Below are positions 44,291 to 54,980 of a stretch of DNA of 64,000 nt, in pieces. Source of the DNA: Meconema thalassinum (Eukaryota; Arthropoda; Insecta; Orthoptera; Tettigoniidae); contig OX336388.2 of NCBI GenBank assembly GCA_946902985.2, positions 1,502,096,545 through 1,502,160,544 on the forward strand, in the 5' to 3' direction. Below the pieces are notes generated by a model. The model was not told the origin of the DNA, made no database searches, and saw only the letters and a list, made by a program, of their open reading frames with translations. Each line of letters opens with the position of its first letter. Within the stretch, counting starts at the first letter, position 1. Position numbers and translations under genes: made by a program.

Positions 44291-44394
44291 AGCATATCTC
44301 CAATTCAATCTATACATTCATCATAGTACCAGTATGAAAATGGAGTGTAAATTAACATTTTAAGAATGTCCAAGCTGTGTAGTATACGAGTAGG

Positions 44395-44450
44395 ATAACA
44401 TGTTAGATGTTACACATCATATGCGACTACTGTAAGGCTCGTATCTTTTT
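44395..44450 (+). mobile_element. S-family 3' end (solo)
   Basis: Contains TTAGATGTTACACATCATAT and GCGACTACTGTAAGGCTCGT. It immediately precedes the next S element, so the shared 15-bp end forms a short inverted repeat (44404-44420 against 44453-44470). Confidence 0.6.
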
Positions 44451-44451
44451 T

Positions 44452-45578
44452 ATTTGATGTGTAACATCTTTCCGCTCGGTTGCTGGATAGTTTTGTGGGA
44501 GTGATTTTGAAAATTGGGGACGGAAGTGGATCAGAACGATCGAGCTGGCAGTGGTGGATCAAACGGAAGTATGCACTGCCCGCTCGATCGATGAAACGGA
44601 AGTGTACTAGCTGGCAGTGGTGGACAACGAAAGTATGCACTGCCCGCTCGATCGATCGAATGGAAGTGTGCCCTAGCTGGCAGTGGTGGATCGAACGGAA
44701 GTATAAGACGCACTGCCAACTCGATCGATCGATCCAGCTGGCACTGGTAAGAGAAACAATCAGCGCGCGGTGTCGAAAATTGATACCATGACGCACTCTC
44801 GGCCATGTGGAATATATATGACATACTGAACGGAAAACGCTCATGCGAACTCTGGTGTCAAGTCATTTAAACAAATGACATGGTACATGTTCGAAGTCTT
44901 CGTATCAGTATTTAAATGGTAAAATGCCTTAATATCAAACATTGTAAGTAGTCGGCATTGCATTGGCATAAGGCATTTTAAACTCAATGTCACTCTGGAA
45001 CATTTTCGAAACAAGTAAAATATAAATGAAACTTAATTCCGTAATGCAGTATTATTGGAACGTGGAATTAAGTCACCATCTTGTGCACAATATTTGCGTA
45101 GTCGACGTAGCCGTGGGGTTGTTGCGTATGACTGTGAATCTAGAGATCTTGGGATCGAATCCTGGGCGGGGTAGATAGTTTTGCTACCAGATTATCATTT
45201 TAAACGATATTTATCAGATCAATATGACTCATTTTAACAGAATCCATATGAAATTACGTGTTGGTCTGTGAATCAAGAGGACCTTTTTATAAGGAATTTA
45301 AGGTAATGAGTGGTGTCGCGTCTATTACCGGTAATCTAGTTGATCCATATCGAATTCTTTATTCAGGCTAGTGCTGGTGGAAGCTACAAATCATCTAATA
45401 AAATGAGTTCCGTATTATAAACTACAATATCTGTAAAACACTCCCTTTTACAATAGATTAATATTTGTGCCAATAATACTATAAAATACCGGTGTATCAA
45501 CAATTTCACGTGAGGTTTCTTCTATGTCAGATGTTACACATCATATGCGACTACTGTGTCTCGTAATTTTTTTTTTTT
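44452..45578 (+). mobile_element. S-family element, full length
   Basis: Starts TTTGATGTGTAACATCTTTC and ends in the inverse (AGATGTTACACATCATATGC...GTAATTTTTT). Interior tandem units contain GCTCGATCGATCGAACGG-type palindromic stretches and GGAAGTATGCACTGCCCGCT (44546-44740). A tRNA-like module lies at 45090-45178. No ORF of substance, no transposase. Class unknown: a non-autonomous DNA element or a rearranged SINE are both possible. Confidence 0.6.
45090..45178 (+). other. tRNA-like module in S element
   Basis: A-box-like TAGCCGTGGGG and B-box-like GGGATCGAATCCTGGG. The corresponding module of the S element at 53411 is cleaner. No acceptor stem pairing seen. Confidence 0.5.
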
Positions 45579-45584
45579 CATCTA

Positions 45585-46385
45585 CACTCCATTTTGACGG
45601 TGTTTTTAATCTCCGTTGCATTTTGTAAGTCTTTTCGATCTAAATTGCAGTTTGTGAGTGTTTTCAACCTCAATTGCATTTTGTAAGGATTGACAATATA
45701 AATTGATTTCTAGCAAGTCTTTCAATATAGGGGCTGGGACTTTCGTGAGTATTTTGAATTCCAATTGCATTTTGTATTTTCAACCCAAACCTCTTTTAGT
45801 AGGTATTTTCAAACTAAATTGCATTTTGTAGGGTGCGCATTTTGCAAGTATTTTGATTCTCAGTTGCATTTGGTGGGTATTTTGAATCTAAATTACATTT
45901 TGTAAGTATTTTCAATCTAAATTGCATTTTGTGAGTATTGTCCATCCAATTGAGTAGTTTGAATCTACCATACATTTTGTAAGCATTTTCAATTTCAATT
46001 GCATTTTGTAAGTATTTTGAATATCAATTGCACTTTGTGATTATTTGGAATCTGAAATGTGCATTTTTCAATCCAAATTGCATTGTGTATTTTCAATTTC
46101 AATTACATTTTGTAAGTATTTTGAACTTCAATTGCATTTTGTATGTATTTTCAATCTCATTTGCATTTAGTAACTATTTTGAATTTCACTTGCATTTTGT
46201 AAGTATTTCGACTGTACATTGCATTTTGTACGTATTTTGAACTAAACCTACATTTTGTGTGTATTTTTCAATCTATTCCTTTTGTGAGTATTTTCGATCT
46301 AAATTCCTTTTTGTAAGTATTACCGCTCTCCATTTTGTGAGTAGTTTCAATCTGAGTTCCTTTTTGTAAGTATTTTCCTTCTCAC
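45585..46385 (+). repeat. Minisatellite, about 30-bp units, about 800 bp
   Basis: Some 25 degenerate units of the form GCATTTTGTAAGTATTTT followed by CAATCTAAATT, with unit length about 29-31 bases. Variation is mostly substitution and small indels, so it is not freshly amplified. It lies just before the 3' end of the split retroelement. Confidence 0.9.
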
Positions 46386-46493
46386 TTAATTTTCGTTCTG
46401 GTTTCCACTTCACTGACATTTTCGCTATCACCCAGACCATTAGGGGCCGATAACCTAGATGTTAGGCCCCTTAAAACAACCATTATCATCATC
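46386..46493 (+). mobile_element. Small retroelement, 3' part (first half at 33853)
   Basis: Matches the last 100 bases of the complete copy: CACCCAGACCATTAGGGGCC, the TAACCTAGATGTTAGG motif, AAAACAACC and ATC repeats. It is followed by ATAAACACCATAA (46494-46506), identical to the bases before 33853. Confidence 0.85.
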
Positions 46494-46506
46494 ATAAACA
46501 CCATAA

Positions 46507-46953
46507 AGCAAATATGTTACCTGTCTGTTAGGTAGTCACCGTAGAGGTTGTTTGGATCTACAATAGGCAGGTTAGAAACCGCCAGATAACAGAATCCCGC
46601 CGGACTTCAGGGGTGACAGCCATGGCGTCACGTGGTGGTCAATAAAAAGGGAACTAGTGATCTTTTTACACTGTTTTCAGAGATTTGGTTTTCAGAATTT
46701 AAGTTAATGAAGGTAATATATTCTTCGTCCTGAGTGTTCGATCGGGCGAGATTGTTGTCACGTATAGTAGCCCTACTAGTAGTAGTTAGGTAGTTTATTG
46801 AACGAGGTACTTTAAATTACTGTTTGAGGATAGAAGAAAATAAATTAATACATGAGATTTGATTAAATATTGAAGAAAATGAATTATACAGACCTATAGT
46901 AGTTCAAAAGAATGGTAGTTGTTTATAGAAAAGCGATTCATTTATTTATTTAA
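46507..46953. other. No recognised feature
   Basis: No open frame of note and no repeat recognised. Confidence 0.4.
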
Positions 46954-47025
46954 CTAGCAACCCACCCCGGCTTCACCCGGGAACAGTTATCAATGCAAGG
47001 TGATAGGCTACTTTTAACCGAGGTC

Positions 47026-48290
47026 TTATAAGATTTCCTTGTATACGACATTAGTCGTTTTCCCTCCACCAGTGAAGACGAGAAGATTTAGGTTTGATGT
47101 ATCACGCGATAGAGCCACTAAAAGCATTCCATGAGAAAAACATTCTCCACTAAGATCAACTCCAGTCACGCTGTCTGACCCTGTGCTTTGATTATAGTCA
47201 CGCAAAAGCAGACTCCTACTGGGAATTGTACTCTTTTGAAATGATAAGGCAAATCTGAAGGAATCATAGGGATTCTGGGTACTAAGATCGTTTCTCCTGT
47301 ACCACAGGTAGTTAAGATAGTTGCTTCAATGAAACGGTTTTTCAGAGTTTTCACTACCAATCGCGTCCCATTGCATAACTTTGGTGGGTGTAAATTACGT
47401 AGCAATTAATAGGCACTCCCACATTTAAAATAAGCTTGTGTGGTGGCAAGCCAGAAGGAAGTAAAGAATTTAAGAATTCTGTAGGGTAGTGAACAGCTTC
47501 TTCACTATCGACTGCTGCGTCTACTGAGTAATATATTTGAGCCTGGGCAGTGAATTTGGAGAACATCAAGTCATTAATTTTCACAACTTTTCGTTTGTCG
47601 GCGATAATATTGCTCTTTCTTTAAACCATGAATGTGACCTGTTAGATAGGTCATGGATTTGAGGATAAACGCTATCAATCAATTCTTGAATGCTGCTTAC
47701 TAAAACACAGAAATCGTGACTGAGGGTAATTTTCCCGTCAATGACCGGTAAACCTCTATTTCCGACTCTAAGTAACAAATTAGCAAATTAGCAAAGATAC
47801 GAGTACTCTCATGTTAGTTTCGAGTGCCAATTTTGTTATATCCGGTCAGATGTAAGATCTTTTTAATGAAGCGTTCACTTCGTCGACTCTCGTTCCTCTG
47901 GTAACAACTGGTAAGATTTGACAAAAATCTCAGGCGAACAAAACTGTGCAGTCACCCATAGGTGTGTTCCGATTCCTTAGATTACGCAAGGTCCTATCTA
48001 CAGCTTCAACGGAAGTTTTGTGCGACATTGTAGCCTCATCCCATACAACTAAAGAACAATTTTGGATGAAACTGGCAGTGTTACTTTGTTTTGAAATATT
48101 ATATACGCTTCCATCATTACTGCTGTCTTTCAAAGGAAGTTTAAATGTTCCATGTGCTGTTCTTCCCACTTCCAAAAGAGTGGCTGCAATTCCAGATGAT
48201 GCGACGGCAAGAGCAATATTACCACCAGGACTCACTTTGGCGAGCAAAAAATTAATCAAGAACATTTTGCCTGTGCCTCCAGGGTAGGGA
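47026..48290 (-). pseudogene. Helitron PIF1-like helicase, C-terminal part
   Basis: Several frames on the minus strand, broken by frameshifts. In order: GGTGKMFLINFLLAKV (end of Walker A), SSGIAATLL, CSLVVWDEATM (Walker B region), GLPVIDGKITLSHDF, VYPQIHDLSNRSHSW, YPTEFLNSLLPSGLPPH, PPKLCNGTRLVVK, PSDLPYHFKRVQFPV, KAQGQ and finally FSHGMLLVALSRDTSN. These are successive conserved motifs of the PIF1-type helicase of Helitron RepHel proteins. It ends at TAA 47026-47028. Non-functional. Confidence 0.88.
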
Positions 48291-50375
48291 TAGGAAAAAT
48301 TCGCGATAGCGAATTTCGCGAATTATTAAATGAAGTAATACACAGATGGTAATGTGTTTTAATAACCCTAAAATGGCGGGAAAAATGGGTTTTGAAGTCG
48401 CGAAATTTCGCGAATTTCGCATGAAGACGCGAATTTCGCGAATTATGCATGAATTTCGCACAAAACCGCGAATTTTAGCTTTTTCGTTTTTTTTTTCTTT
48501 ACAGTGCACTTCTGATAATTCGCGGCAATCAATGCAGGAATTTTCGCGAATTATCCACAGTAATGTTTTTAAGCCTAGCAAAGAGAAAAATATTGGTTAA
48601 AAATATTGAAATGTATTTTATAAACACGCAAAAAATAAATATAATACTTTATAACATAGTATTGTAAGACACACTATGTGGGCTTTACCAATATTAAAAA
48701 CTAAGAAAAATGACTGTCATCACTTTTTGTTTCCTAGGTGTTTATTTTTTCTAATTTAAGATTGTACAATTCTGAAGAAAACAATATATGAGAACGAAAA
48801 TTCATCTTGATTTTCTATATAAGAGATAAGTGTGACTATAGAAACACTAGCTTGACTGTGGGAACTTTCGTGATTTCCGTTGCATCACTCCTTCACTCGA
48901 TATGTACTGGATCTCAGTTTACCTCACCGACAGTCAAATTCCGTACAATATCCTCATCGCTTTCATGTCTGAAACCATGATTGTCTTTATCGAAGTCTAA
49001 CTACTGAATGTCACTTTCTTCTGCATCTTGATATTCATTTAGGTTTTACCCTAATGTCATCGTAGTGAAATCACCTTGCCCGTTTAAAATATCGTCACAG
49101 AAGCCGACAAACGCTTGTTTTTGTGCGAGTGTAGTACCGGTAATCTTCTCCCATGACTTGACTGCATGGAGAGCATCCAACAAACACGGAAAGATCGGTC
49201 ACTTAACGGTAGATAGTCGGCCTCGCTTTCTTTATCAATCTGGGTGGTCATCCTGGTAAGTTATTTAGTTATTGAGGTATTAAGGGCTAGAACAGCGAGG
49301 TCATCTGCCCCTTCATCCTAGTAACTACTCGCCACGTGGCGTCATATAGTGCGCCTTTCAGACATGAATATCTAGATGGCAAGTATCCAGATCAAAATGT
49401 GCCACTGTTTCCGGAACCAGTATTAACCAGGTGGTCTTCTTGGTTTCATTCTGTAGTGTGTCTGTCTGAGTACTTGAAAGATATTTTGCAATTTATGAGT
49501 GAAGTAGTAGGGACATAACTCTGGTATTGATTTTCTCAACAATGTTTCACATGACGAAATACTTGAGATTCAAAGAATTGGCACAGACATCACTGAACTC
49601 ATCCCTTTATTAGAAGGCCAGTCTTTTCAGACTGTTCACCTTCTAAATGGACATCTACGGAGAATTCAGCAAGCCCTTAAACTTGCTGTTTCTGGAAAGA
49701 ACGTTACCAACATTAAGGAGCAGTTGGAAGGTTGTGGAAATGTGTTAAAAAGAGGGAAAATACATTCAGTTTTAGTGAATGCTGGGTCGCATGCTCTTGG
49801 AAAATTAATCAGCTTGTGATCCGTTGACCCTGGGAACAGGATTTATAAATGTGTGCATTTGATCCAGCAGAAATAGTGCCAATGAACATCAATGAGGACC
49901 TTGCAATGAAAATTAAGAAGTTGCCGGTCTGTGGAAAACTGGAAGAAAGTGAGGTGTTAAGAGGATACAAAGAACTGCAAACTTTAATCAAGAAGCAGAT
50001 ACATGACAGGACCAAGACAGACATTGTTGGAGTTTTGCAAGGAATGACATTTGTATTTCTATAGTTCTCAGGATCTGTGTTGAAAACCATTTGGATCCCC
50101 TGTTCAAACGCTGTGAACTTATGTTTTTCAGCTTACACTAGAACGTTAAGTGATATGCGTCACCGTTAGTCACAAGGCAATTTGGATCTCTTCACTGAAG
50201 TATACTTTGAAGGATGACTGTAATGTGTTATGTTATCCATGATATTTAAAAAATCCCGCCTAAAATTCATGATTTTGAAAGTACCGAAAAGTGCACTTGA
50301 AACCACCAAATTTGACACTTTAAAATACCGCATTCTTCACTCTGAAATCACCGAAAAATTCCAATCTCTACTCCA
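48291..50375 (+). mobile_element. hAT-like transposon inserted in helicase gene
   Basis: Ends GTAGGGATAGGAAAAATTC and, reversed, GTAGAGATTGGAATTTTTC form a terminal inverted repeat. Both flanks carry TCCAGG (CCTCCAGG against ACTCCAGG, an 8-bp duplication with one change). The sub-terminal region 48296-48560 is rich in TTCGCGAAT palindromes. The interior carries hAT-like transposase fragments on the plus strand. Confidence 0.75.
49065..50065 (+). pseudogene. hAT-like transposase remnants
   Basis: Fragments in several frames: PVLTRWSSWFHSVVCLSEYL at about 49410-49470, then ELIPLLEGQSFQTVHLLNGH and following alpha-helical sequence near 49600-49790, then FDPAEIVPMNINED at about 49858. A PVLTRW(G/S)-type motif followed by helices is usual in the second half of animal hAT transposases. 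Stops and frameshifts make it inactive. The upstream catalytic part was not identified. Confidence 0.6.
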
Positions 50376-50526
50376 GGGGCATCGAGAAAAAATATCTTAC
50401 CTTACTTATTAGTGATGCTAGATATGATGGTGTCATAAGCTTGTTTCTGATCGTGGTTCAGACGATTTGAAGGAGCCGAAGACGAAAACTTTCTTTCTCT
50501 CGTGACAATCGAGAAATTATTTGTTG
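50376..50526 (-). pseudogene. Helitron helicase, segment upstream of Walker A
   Basis: On the minus strand NHDQKQAYDTIISSITNK precedes a stop and then IFFLDAPG, which joins in meaning to GGTGK on the far side of the hAT element. This is the motif order expected for PIF1-type helicases. Confidence 0.75.
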
Positions 50527-50537
50527 CTCTGTTTCAT

Positions 50538-50765
50538 AATAATGTTATTGGTTTTACGTCCCTTTTAACTACACTGGCTTTTAGAGACGCCGGGGTGCCG
50601 GAATTTTGCCCCGAAGGGGATCTTTAACGTGCCAGTAAATGTACTGGCACGGCTCCCTTGCATTTGCGCACCCTCAAATGCCAGCTGACTGCGCCAGGTT
50701 TCGAACCTGCAACCTTGGGCTCAGCAAGCGAGAACTTTACCCCTGAGCCACGCAGCCAGACTTTA
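50538..50765 (-). mobile_element. tRNA-derived SINE
   Basis: Same SINE as 37315-37591. On the minus strand the head has A box TGGCTCAGGGGTAAAG and B box GGTTCGAAACC. Perfect target duplication CTCTGTTTCAT at 50527-50537 and 50766-50776. Confidence 0.9.
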
Positions 50766-50907
50766 CTCTGTTTCATTGTTACGTGATAAGCGCTTTTTTC
50801 GATGTCAATGAACTATCACCAATATCCGTTTTACATCTCGGCATGATGGCATAAAATCGCTGACTGGACTATTAATTATAGCGAATTCTTGTCAGACGTA
50901 ATTTAAG

Positions 50908-51145
50908 AATGGCGAGGTGCATGAAGTACACATCCCCCTTCCATCCAATCTTAAATTGATTGTGTATTTTGCGGAACGAAACGTTCACAGGCGAAATAAA
51001 GAAAAGCCGAGTTGCACTTCCAGGTGAATGGCGAGGTGCATGAAACACAAATCCCCCTTCCGTCCAATCTTAACTTAACTGTGTATTTTGCGGAATGGAA
51101 AGTTCACAGGCGAAATGAAGAAAAGCCGAGTTGCACTTCCAAGGA
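50908..51145. repeat. 119-bp tandem duplication
   Basis: GGCGAGGTGCATGAA at 50911 recurs at 51030. Both copies continue through CATCCCCCTTCC, GTGTATTTTGCGGAA and AAAAGCCGAGTTGCACTTCC. Confidence 0.85.
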
Positions 51146-51689
51146 AACTCCAAACACAACCAACCTTCTCTGAAGTCTTAACTCAACACGACTCGACGGT
51201 TTGCTACTGACTGTAACTGGGGGTAATAGGTTCGCCCGCTAGTTAGGCTGTAACAGGGGTGATAGACTCGCCCTTACCTAGCTCGTAAACTGTCGCCTCA
51301 GCGTTTGAATGGACATGGTTTGAAGAAATGAACACGTAAAAACACTTATAGTGGGCGATGTATTGAATATAGAGATATCCTCCCACGGACAGTTTTGTAG
51401 AATCTTTCATGTTGAACAATTCTTACACTCATAGTATTTAGATATTTTTAACGGGTTGCCCAGCGTAAGCGGAAGCGATCGGACGCCAGGTTTTACTTTC
51501 GACTTTTTCTCTGAAATCGTTACTGTTCGGCTTCCTTTGATCATAAATAAATTATTTTCCACAGAAATCATCCTCGAGATATCCTTTACAGAATGGTGAA
51601 AACCGCATCAAAATCCATCCAGAGGTTCTCGAGATTACCCGTGACATCCAAGAATCGGGGACTTTGTTTTATACTAAGTAGAGATTGTG
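51146..51689. other. Unassigned, possible transposon 3' tail
   Basis: GTGAAAACCGCATCAAAATC at about 51598 followed by AGGTTCTCGAGATTA and ATACTAAGTAGAGATT has the look of a widespread insect transposon tail, but no boundary could be set. Confidence 0.35.
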
Positions 51690-52620
51690 TCCGACAACAT
51701 ACAATACACACAAACAATCCAGCAATTGGTACCAAAACATAGTATACACACACCTCCCCGTACAACGGTCACCCTCATAGGCTCTACAAACTCACACAAA
51801 ATTCAAGTGCAATGTGACCAGTATCCATCCAATTCACAGGCCGCTTTGGTGGCTAGCATCAAGTCCTCGTGATGGCGCAGTGGCTTAGCTGCTCGTCTTT
51901 CACCCGGACAGCCGGAGTTCGAATCCCGGTGAGATCGGGGGGAAATTTTCTCCTGAAAAATCACGTGGCGTCAGGAAGGACACCCGGTATTAAATCCCCG
52001 GCCAAAACCAAAATGAGCCCGGTTGGCTCCGGCGACTCCAATTAATTGGGAAAAGCCGAAGAAAGTAGTAGTAGTATCAAGTCCTCGAGAGAGCAGATTG
52101 TAGCGCACAGCTTGCAGATGAGAAGATGGTCCATGTCTGCTCTTCACCGCATTTACATAATGTAGAGTCACACGCAAATCCCCACTTTTCAGGTTGTATT
52201 TAGAATTGCCAACTCCTGAGCGCAGCCTGTTAAGCGTCTTCCATATTGGCCAAGTTTCCTCATGTCCTGGGGCGAGGCGTTCGGCAGGTAACATCCAACC
52301 TGTCGAACTGTTCATTCTAGCATGCCATTTATTTTTCCTAAATGTTGGAGAAGGTTGAGACAGGCGTTCTGTCGAGTGAAGGAAACTTTTTCTTGACTTG
52401 AGTCTTGAAGTTGCCGGTTGATACCCATAAAGTGTGGGATTTCAAGTCCAATACCTTAGATCTCTCCAGTCTAGTTGCAGACTCACGGCGGATATATGGA
52501 GGTGGGATACCTGCTAGACAATAATTCTTTTCAAGTGGTGTAGATCGCAAACGACCTGTAATAAGTCTACAGGTTCCATTCAGAGCGATATCCACTTTAG
52601 CGTGACTGGGTATGCACCAT
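51690..52620 (-). pseudogene. Jockey/CR1-like LINE, region after RT
   Basis: On the minus strand: ALNGTCRLITGRLRSTPLEK, YCLAGIPPPYIRRESATRLE and LKSHTLW (52595-52338). Then TLNRLRSGVGN at about 52230 and CGEEQT at about 52140. After a frameshift comes DHLLICKLCATICSLEDLML, running through a SINE insertion into ATKAACELDGYW near 51845. This order matches the end of jockey/CR1-type ORF2, including its cysteine motif. Several frameshifts. Confidence 0.75.
51870..52077 (+). mobile_element. Full-length tRNA SINE with (TAG)n tail
   Basis: 208 bp. The head GTGATGGCGCAGTGGCTTAG has a consensus A box and B box AGTTCGAATCC. It ends in TAG repeats. Perfect duplication ATCAAGTCCTCG at 51858-51869 and 52078-52089. 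It splits the LINE remnant so that coding similarity resumes on the far side. Confidence 0.92.
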
Positions 52621-52828
52621 ACAGGACAGGCTTATTCTGCAGTTGAATAACAAGGGGCTATCGCTCAAGTTCTTAAGATACCATGCTGTGCCCCCCAGGT
52701 TGTAGCATCTGGTTTCCTAAGAATATTGTTCCTTGCTCATAATAGGAAATTGATAATTATGATAAAGACCTTCAGTAAGTGTCATTGATGCACAAAATTA
52801 AGTTTAAGTTTCCCCAGCGCTACTCGCA
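52621..52828. other. No recognised feature
   Basis: Short unassigned stretch between a LINE remnant and a dispersed repeat. Confidence 0.4.
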
Positions 52829-52914
52829 TGTGTTAGAGTAGAGTAGCGTTGTGTAGGGAATGTGTATTTTTCGTATTGGTAGGCGATGATAATTGTGTTT
52901 CATCGCTTGATTGT
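52829..52914 (+). repeat. Dispersed repeat, first copy
   Basis: GTAGCGTTGTGTAGGGAATG and TTGGTAGGCGATGATAATTG resemble 55433-55512. The copy is interrupted at 52914 by a LINE and continues after 54980 (GTGTGATCCAGAAATG). Confidence 0.65.
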
Positions 52915-52939
52915 TGTTGTTTTAGTCTTCAGTCTTTTG

Positions 52940-53410
52940 TCCTGAGCTAACCGTTTCATCTCTACATAGCTACCACATCCTACGTCCGAGGCAATCTGTT
53001 TAACATATTCTAACCTTGGTCTACCCCTACAGTTCTTGTCCTCGACTCTTCCTTCCATAACTAAGCTTGCTATTCCTGGGTGTCTTCATATGTCCTACCA
53101 ACCTATCTCCTCTCTTCATTAGCAATCGCCAGAAACATCTCTCCTCTCCCACTCGTCGTAACACCTCTTCGTTTGTAACCCTATCTACCCATCTGATCTT
53201 CATCATTCTCCTATAACACCACATTTCTAACGCTTCAATTCTTCTCTTTTCTGATGCACCAATAGTTCAAGTTTCACTTCCATAGAGTGCTACGCTCCAG
53301 ACAAAGGATTTCAGAAATGACTTCGTAATACCTAAATCTATATTCGATGTCAACAGATTCGTTTTTTGTAGAAATGCTTTCCATGCCTGAGCCAACCTAC
53401 TTTTTGACGT
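52940..53410 (-). pseudogene. RTE-like LINE RT, C-terminal part
   Basis: Contains MWCYRRMMKIRWVDRVTNEE (53224 downward), then frameshifts. Continues upstream past the S element. Confidence 0.8.
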
Positions 53411-54645
53411 GCAGCATCTTTCCGCTCGGTTGCTGAATAGTTTTGTGGGAGTGATTTAGAAAATTGGGGACGGAAATGGATCGGAACGATCGAGCTGGCA
53501 GTGGTGGAACGAACGGAAGTATGCACTGCCCGCTCGATCGATCGAACGGAAGGGTACAAGCTGGCAGTGGTGGAAAACGGAAGTACCCACTGCCCGCTCG
53601 AACAATCGAACGGAAGTGTACTAGGTGGCATTGGTGGAAAACGGAAGTATGCACTGCCCGCTCGATCGATCGAACGGAAGTGTACTAGCTGGCAGTGGAA
53701 ACGAGAAACAATGAGCGCGTGGTGTCGAAAATTGATACCACGACGTACTCTCGGCCTTGTGGAATGTATATGACATACTGAACGGAAAACGCTCATGCGA
53801 ACTCTGGTGTCAAGTGATTGAAACAAATGATATGGTACATGTTCGAAGTCTTCGTATCAGTATTTAAATGGTAAAATGCCTTAATATCAAACATTGTAAG
53901 TAGTCGGCATTGCCGTCATTATGTTTCTGCACAATGGCTATTCAAATATGAGCCCACATAACGGTAATGCAGTCATCAATATAATATAATCGTTGTGGTT
54001 ATACGAGAATTGAGCAAGCCTTCATGATCTATTACTGAATACATTCTCTTCACTCACAAGAGGGCCTATTCATAAGGCATTTTAAACTCAATTTCACGCA
54101 GGAACATTATCGAAACAAACAAAATATATATGAAACTTAATTCCGTAATGCAGTATTATTGGAACGTGGAAATAAGTCACCATCTTGTGCACAAAATTTG
54201 CGTAGTCGAACTAGCCGTGGGGTTAGTGCTTATAATTGTGAATCTGGAGATCTTGGGTTCGAATCCCGGACGAGGTAGAAATTTTTGCTACCAGATTATC
54301 ATTTTAAACGATATTCATGATATCATTATGGCTTATTTTAACAGAATCCATATGAAATTACGTGTTGGTCTGTGAATGAAGACCTGTTTATAAGCAATTT
54401 AAGGTTATGAGCGGTGTCGCGTCTATTAATCTAGTTGATCCATATCGTATTCTTTATTGAGGCTAGTGCTGGTGGAAGCTACAAATCATCTAATAAAATG
54501 AGTTCCGTATTATAAACTACAATATCTGTAAAACACACCCTTTTGTGCCAATAATAGTATAAAATACCGGTGTATCAACAATTTCACATGAGTATTCTTC
54601 TATGTCAGATGTTACACATCATATGCGACTACTGTAGGGCTCGTA
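53411..54645 (+). mobile_element. S-family element inserted in LINE
   Basis: Start GTGCAGCATCTTTCCGCTCG (slightly mutated), TTGCTGAATAGTTTTGTGG, tandem units with CGCTCGATCGATCGAACGG (53487-53700), a tRNA-like module at 54203-54287, and the end CAGATGTTACACATCATATG, GCGACTACTGTAGGGCTCG and T-run. Comparison with the uninterrupted LINE (GAGGATATAAAAAGTAGGTT) places the insertion in the AAAAA/TTTTT run. Confidence 0.7.
54203..54287 (+). other. tRNA-like module with consensus B box
   Basis: A-box-like TAGCCGTGGGGTTAG at 54212 and a perfect B box GGTTCGAATCC at 54256-54266, then CGGACGAGGTAGAA. Spacing of about 44 bases is that of a tRNA. Ends do not pair as an acceptor stem. Confidence 0.6.
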
Positions 54646-54654
54646 ATTTTTTTA

Positions 54655-54980
54655 TATCCTCTTTGCTTCGTCCATCACTGGTTATTTTGCTTCCTAAGTA
54701 ACAGAAGTCTCCTGCTTCCTTCAGTTTTTCACCTGCCAATTTGAAGTCCATAGAGGTTTCTGATTTATTTCGGCTGCATTCCAATATTTTTGTTTTTCAT
54801 TTATTAATTTTCATCAATAATTATTTCCTCAAGATGGAGTCCATACCATTCAAAAACTCATTCAAATCCTCAGGCTTTTCGGCCAAGATGACGATGTCAT
54901 CGGCAAATGTCAGAGTTGAAATTATTTCTCCTTGAATCTTCACTCCCATTTTAATTCCTTCTCCAATTTCCTTCATTGCG
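54655..54980 (-). pseudogene. RTE-like LINE RT, palm part
   Basis: Minus strand: LTFADDIVILAEKPEDLNEF, LNGMDSI, then AGEKLKEAGDFCYLGSKITS and DGRSKEDI up to the S element junction. At least two stops. It aligns residue by residue with 27100-27380. Confidence 0.8.

Larger units (their letters stand above)
46954..51160 (-). mobile_element. Decayed autonomous-type Helitron, interrupted
   Basis: The minus-strand 3' end is CTAG at 46954-46957 beside A46953, preceded on that strand by a CCCGG-GTGAAG-CCGGG hairpin. Helicase remnants run from 47026 to 48290 and continue beyond a hAT insertion at 50385-50520. A SINE sits at 50538-50765. The 5' end and the Rep (rolling-circle nuclease) part were not found, so the right boundary is arbitrary. 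Confidence 0.65.
52915..54980 (-). mobile_element. 5'-truncated RTE-like LINE, split by an S element
   Basis: Minus strand. The 3' (TTG)n end is at 52915, with duplications TGATTGT at 52908-52914 and 54981-54987. The coding part is interrupted at 53411-54645. The 5' truncation lies within the RT just before the FADD block. The same family as 26883-27907. Confidence 0.8.

Noticed and set aside
44410..44844. 144-codon minus-strand frame
   Set aside because: Antisense of S-element tandem units; the counterpart at 53350-53826 is open too but shows no protein domain.
47946..48287. 113-codon plus-strand frame
   Set aside because: Antisense of the Helitron helicase, whose motifs are on the minus strand.
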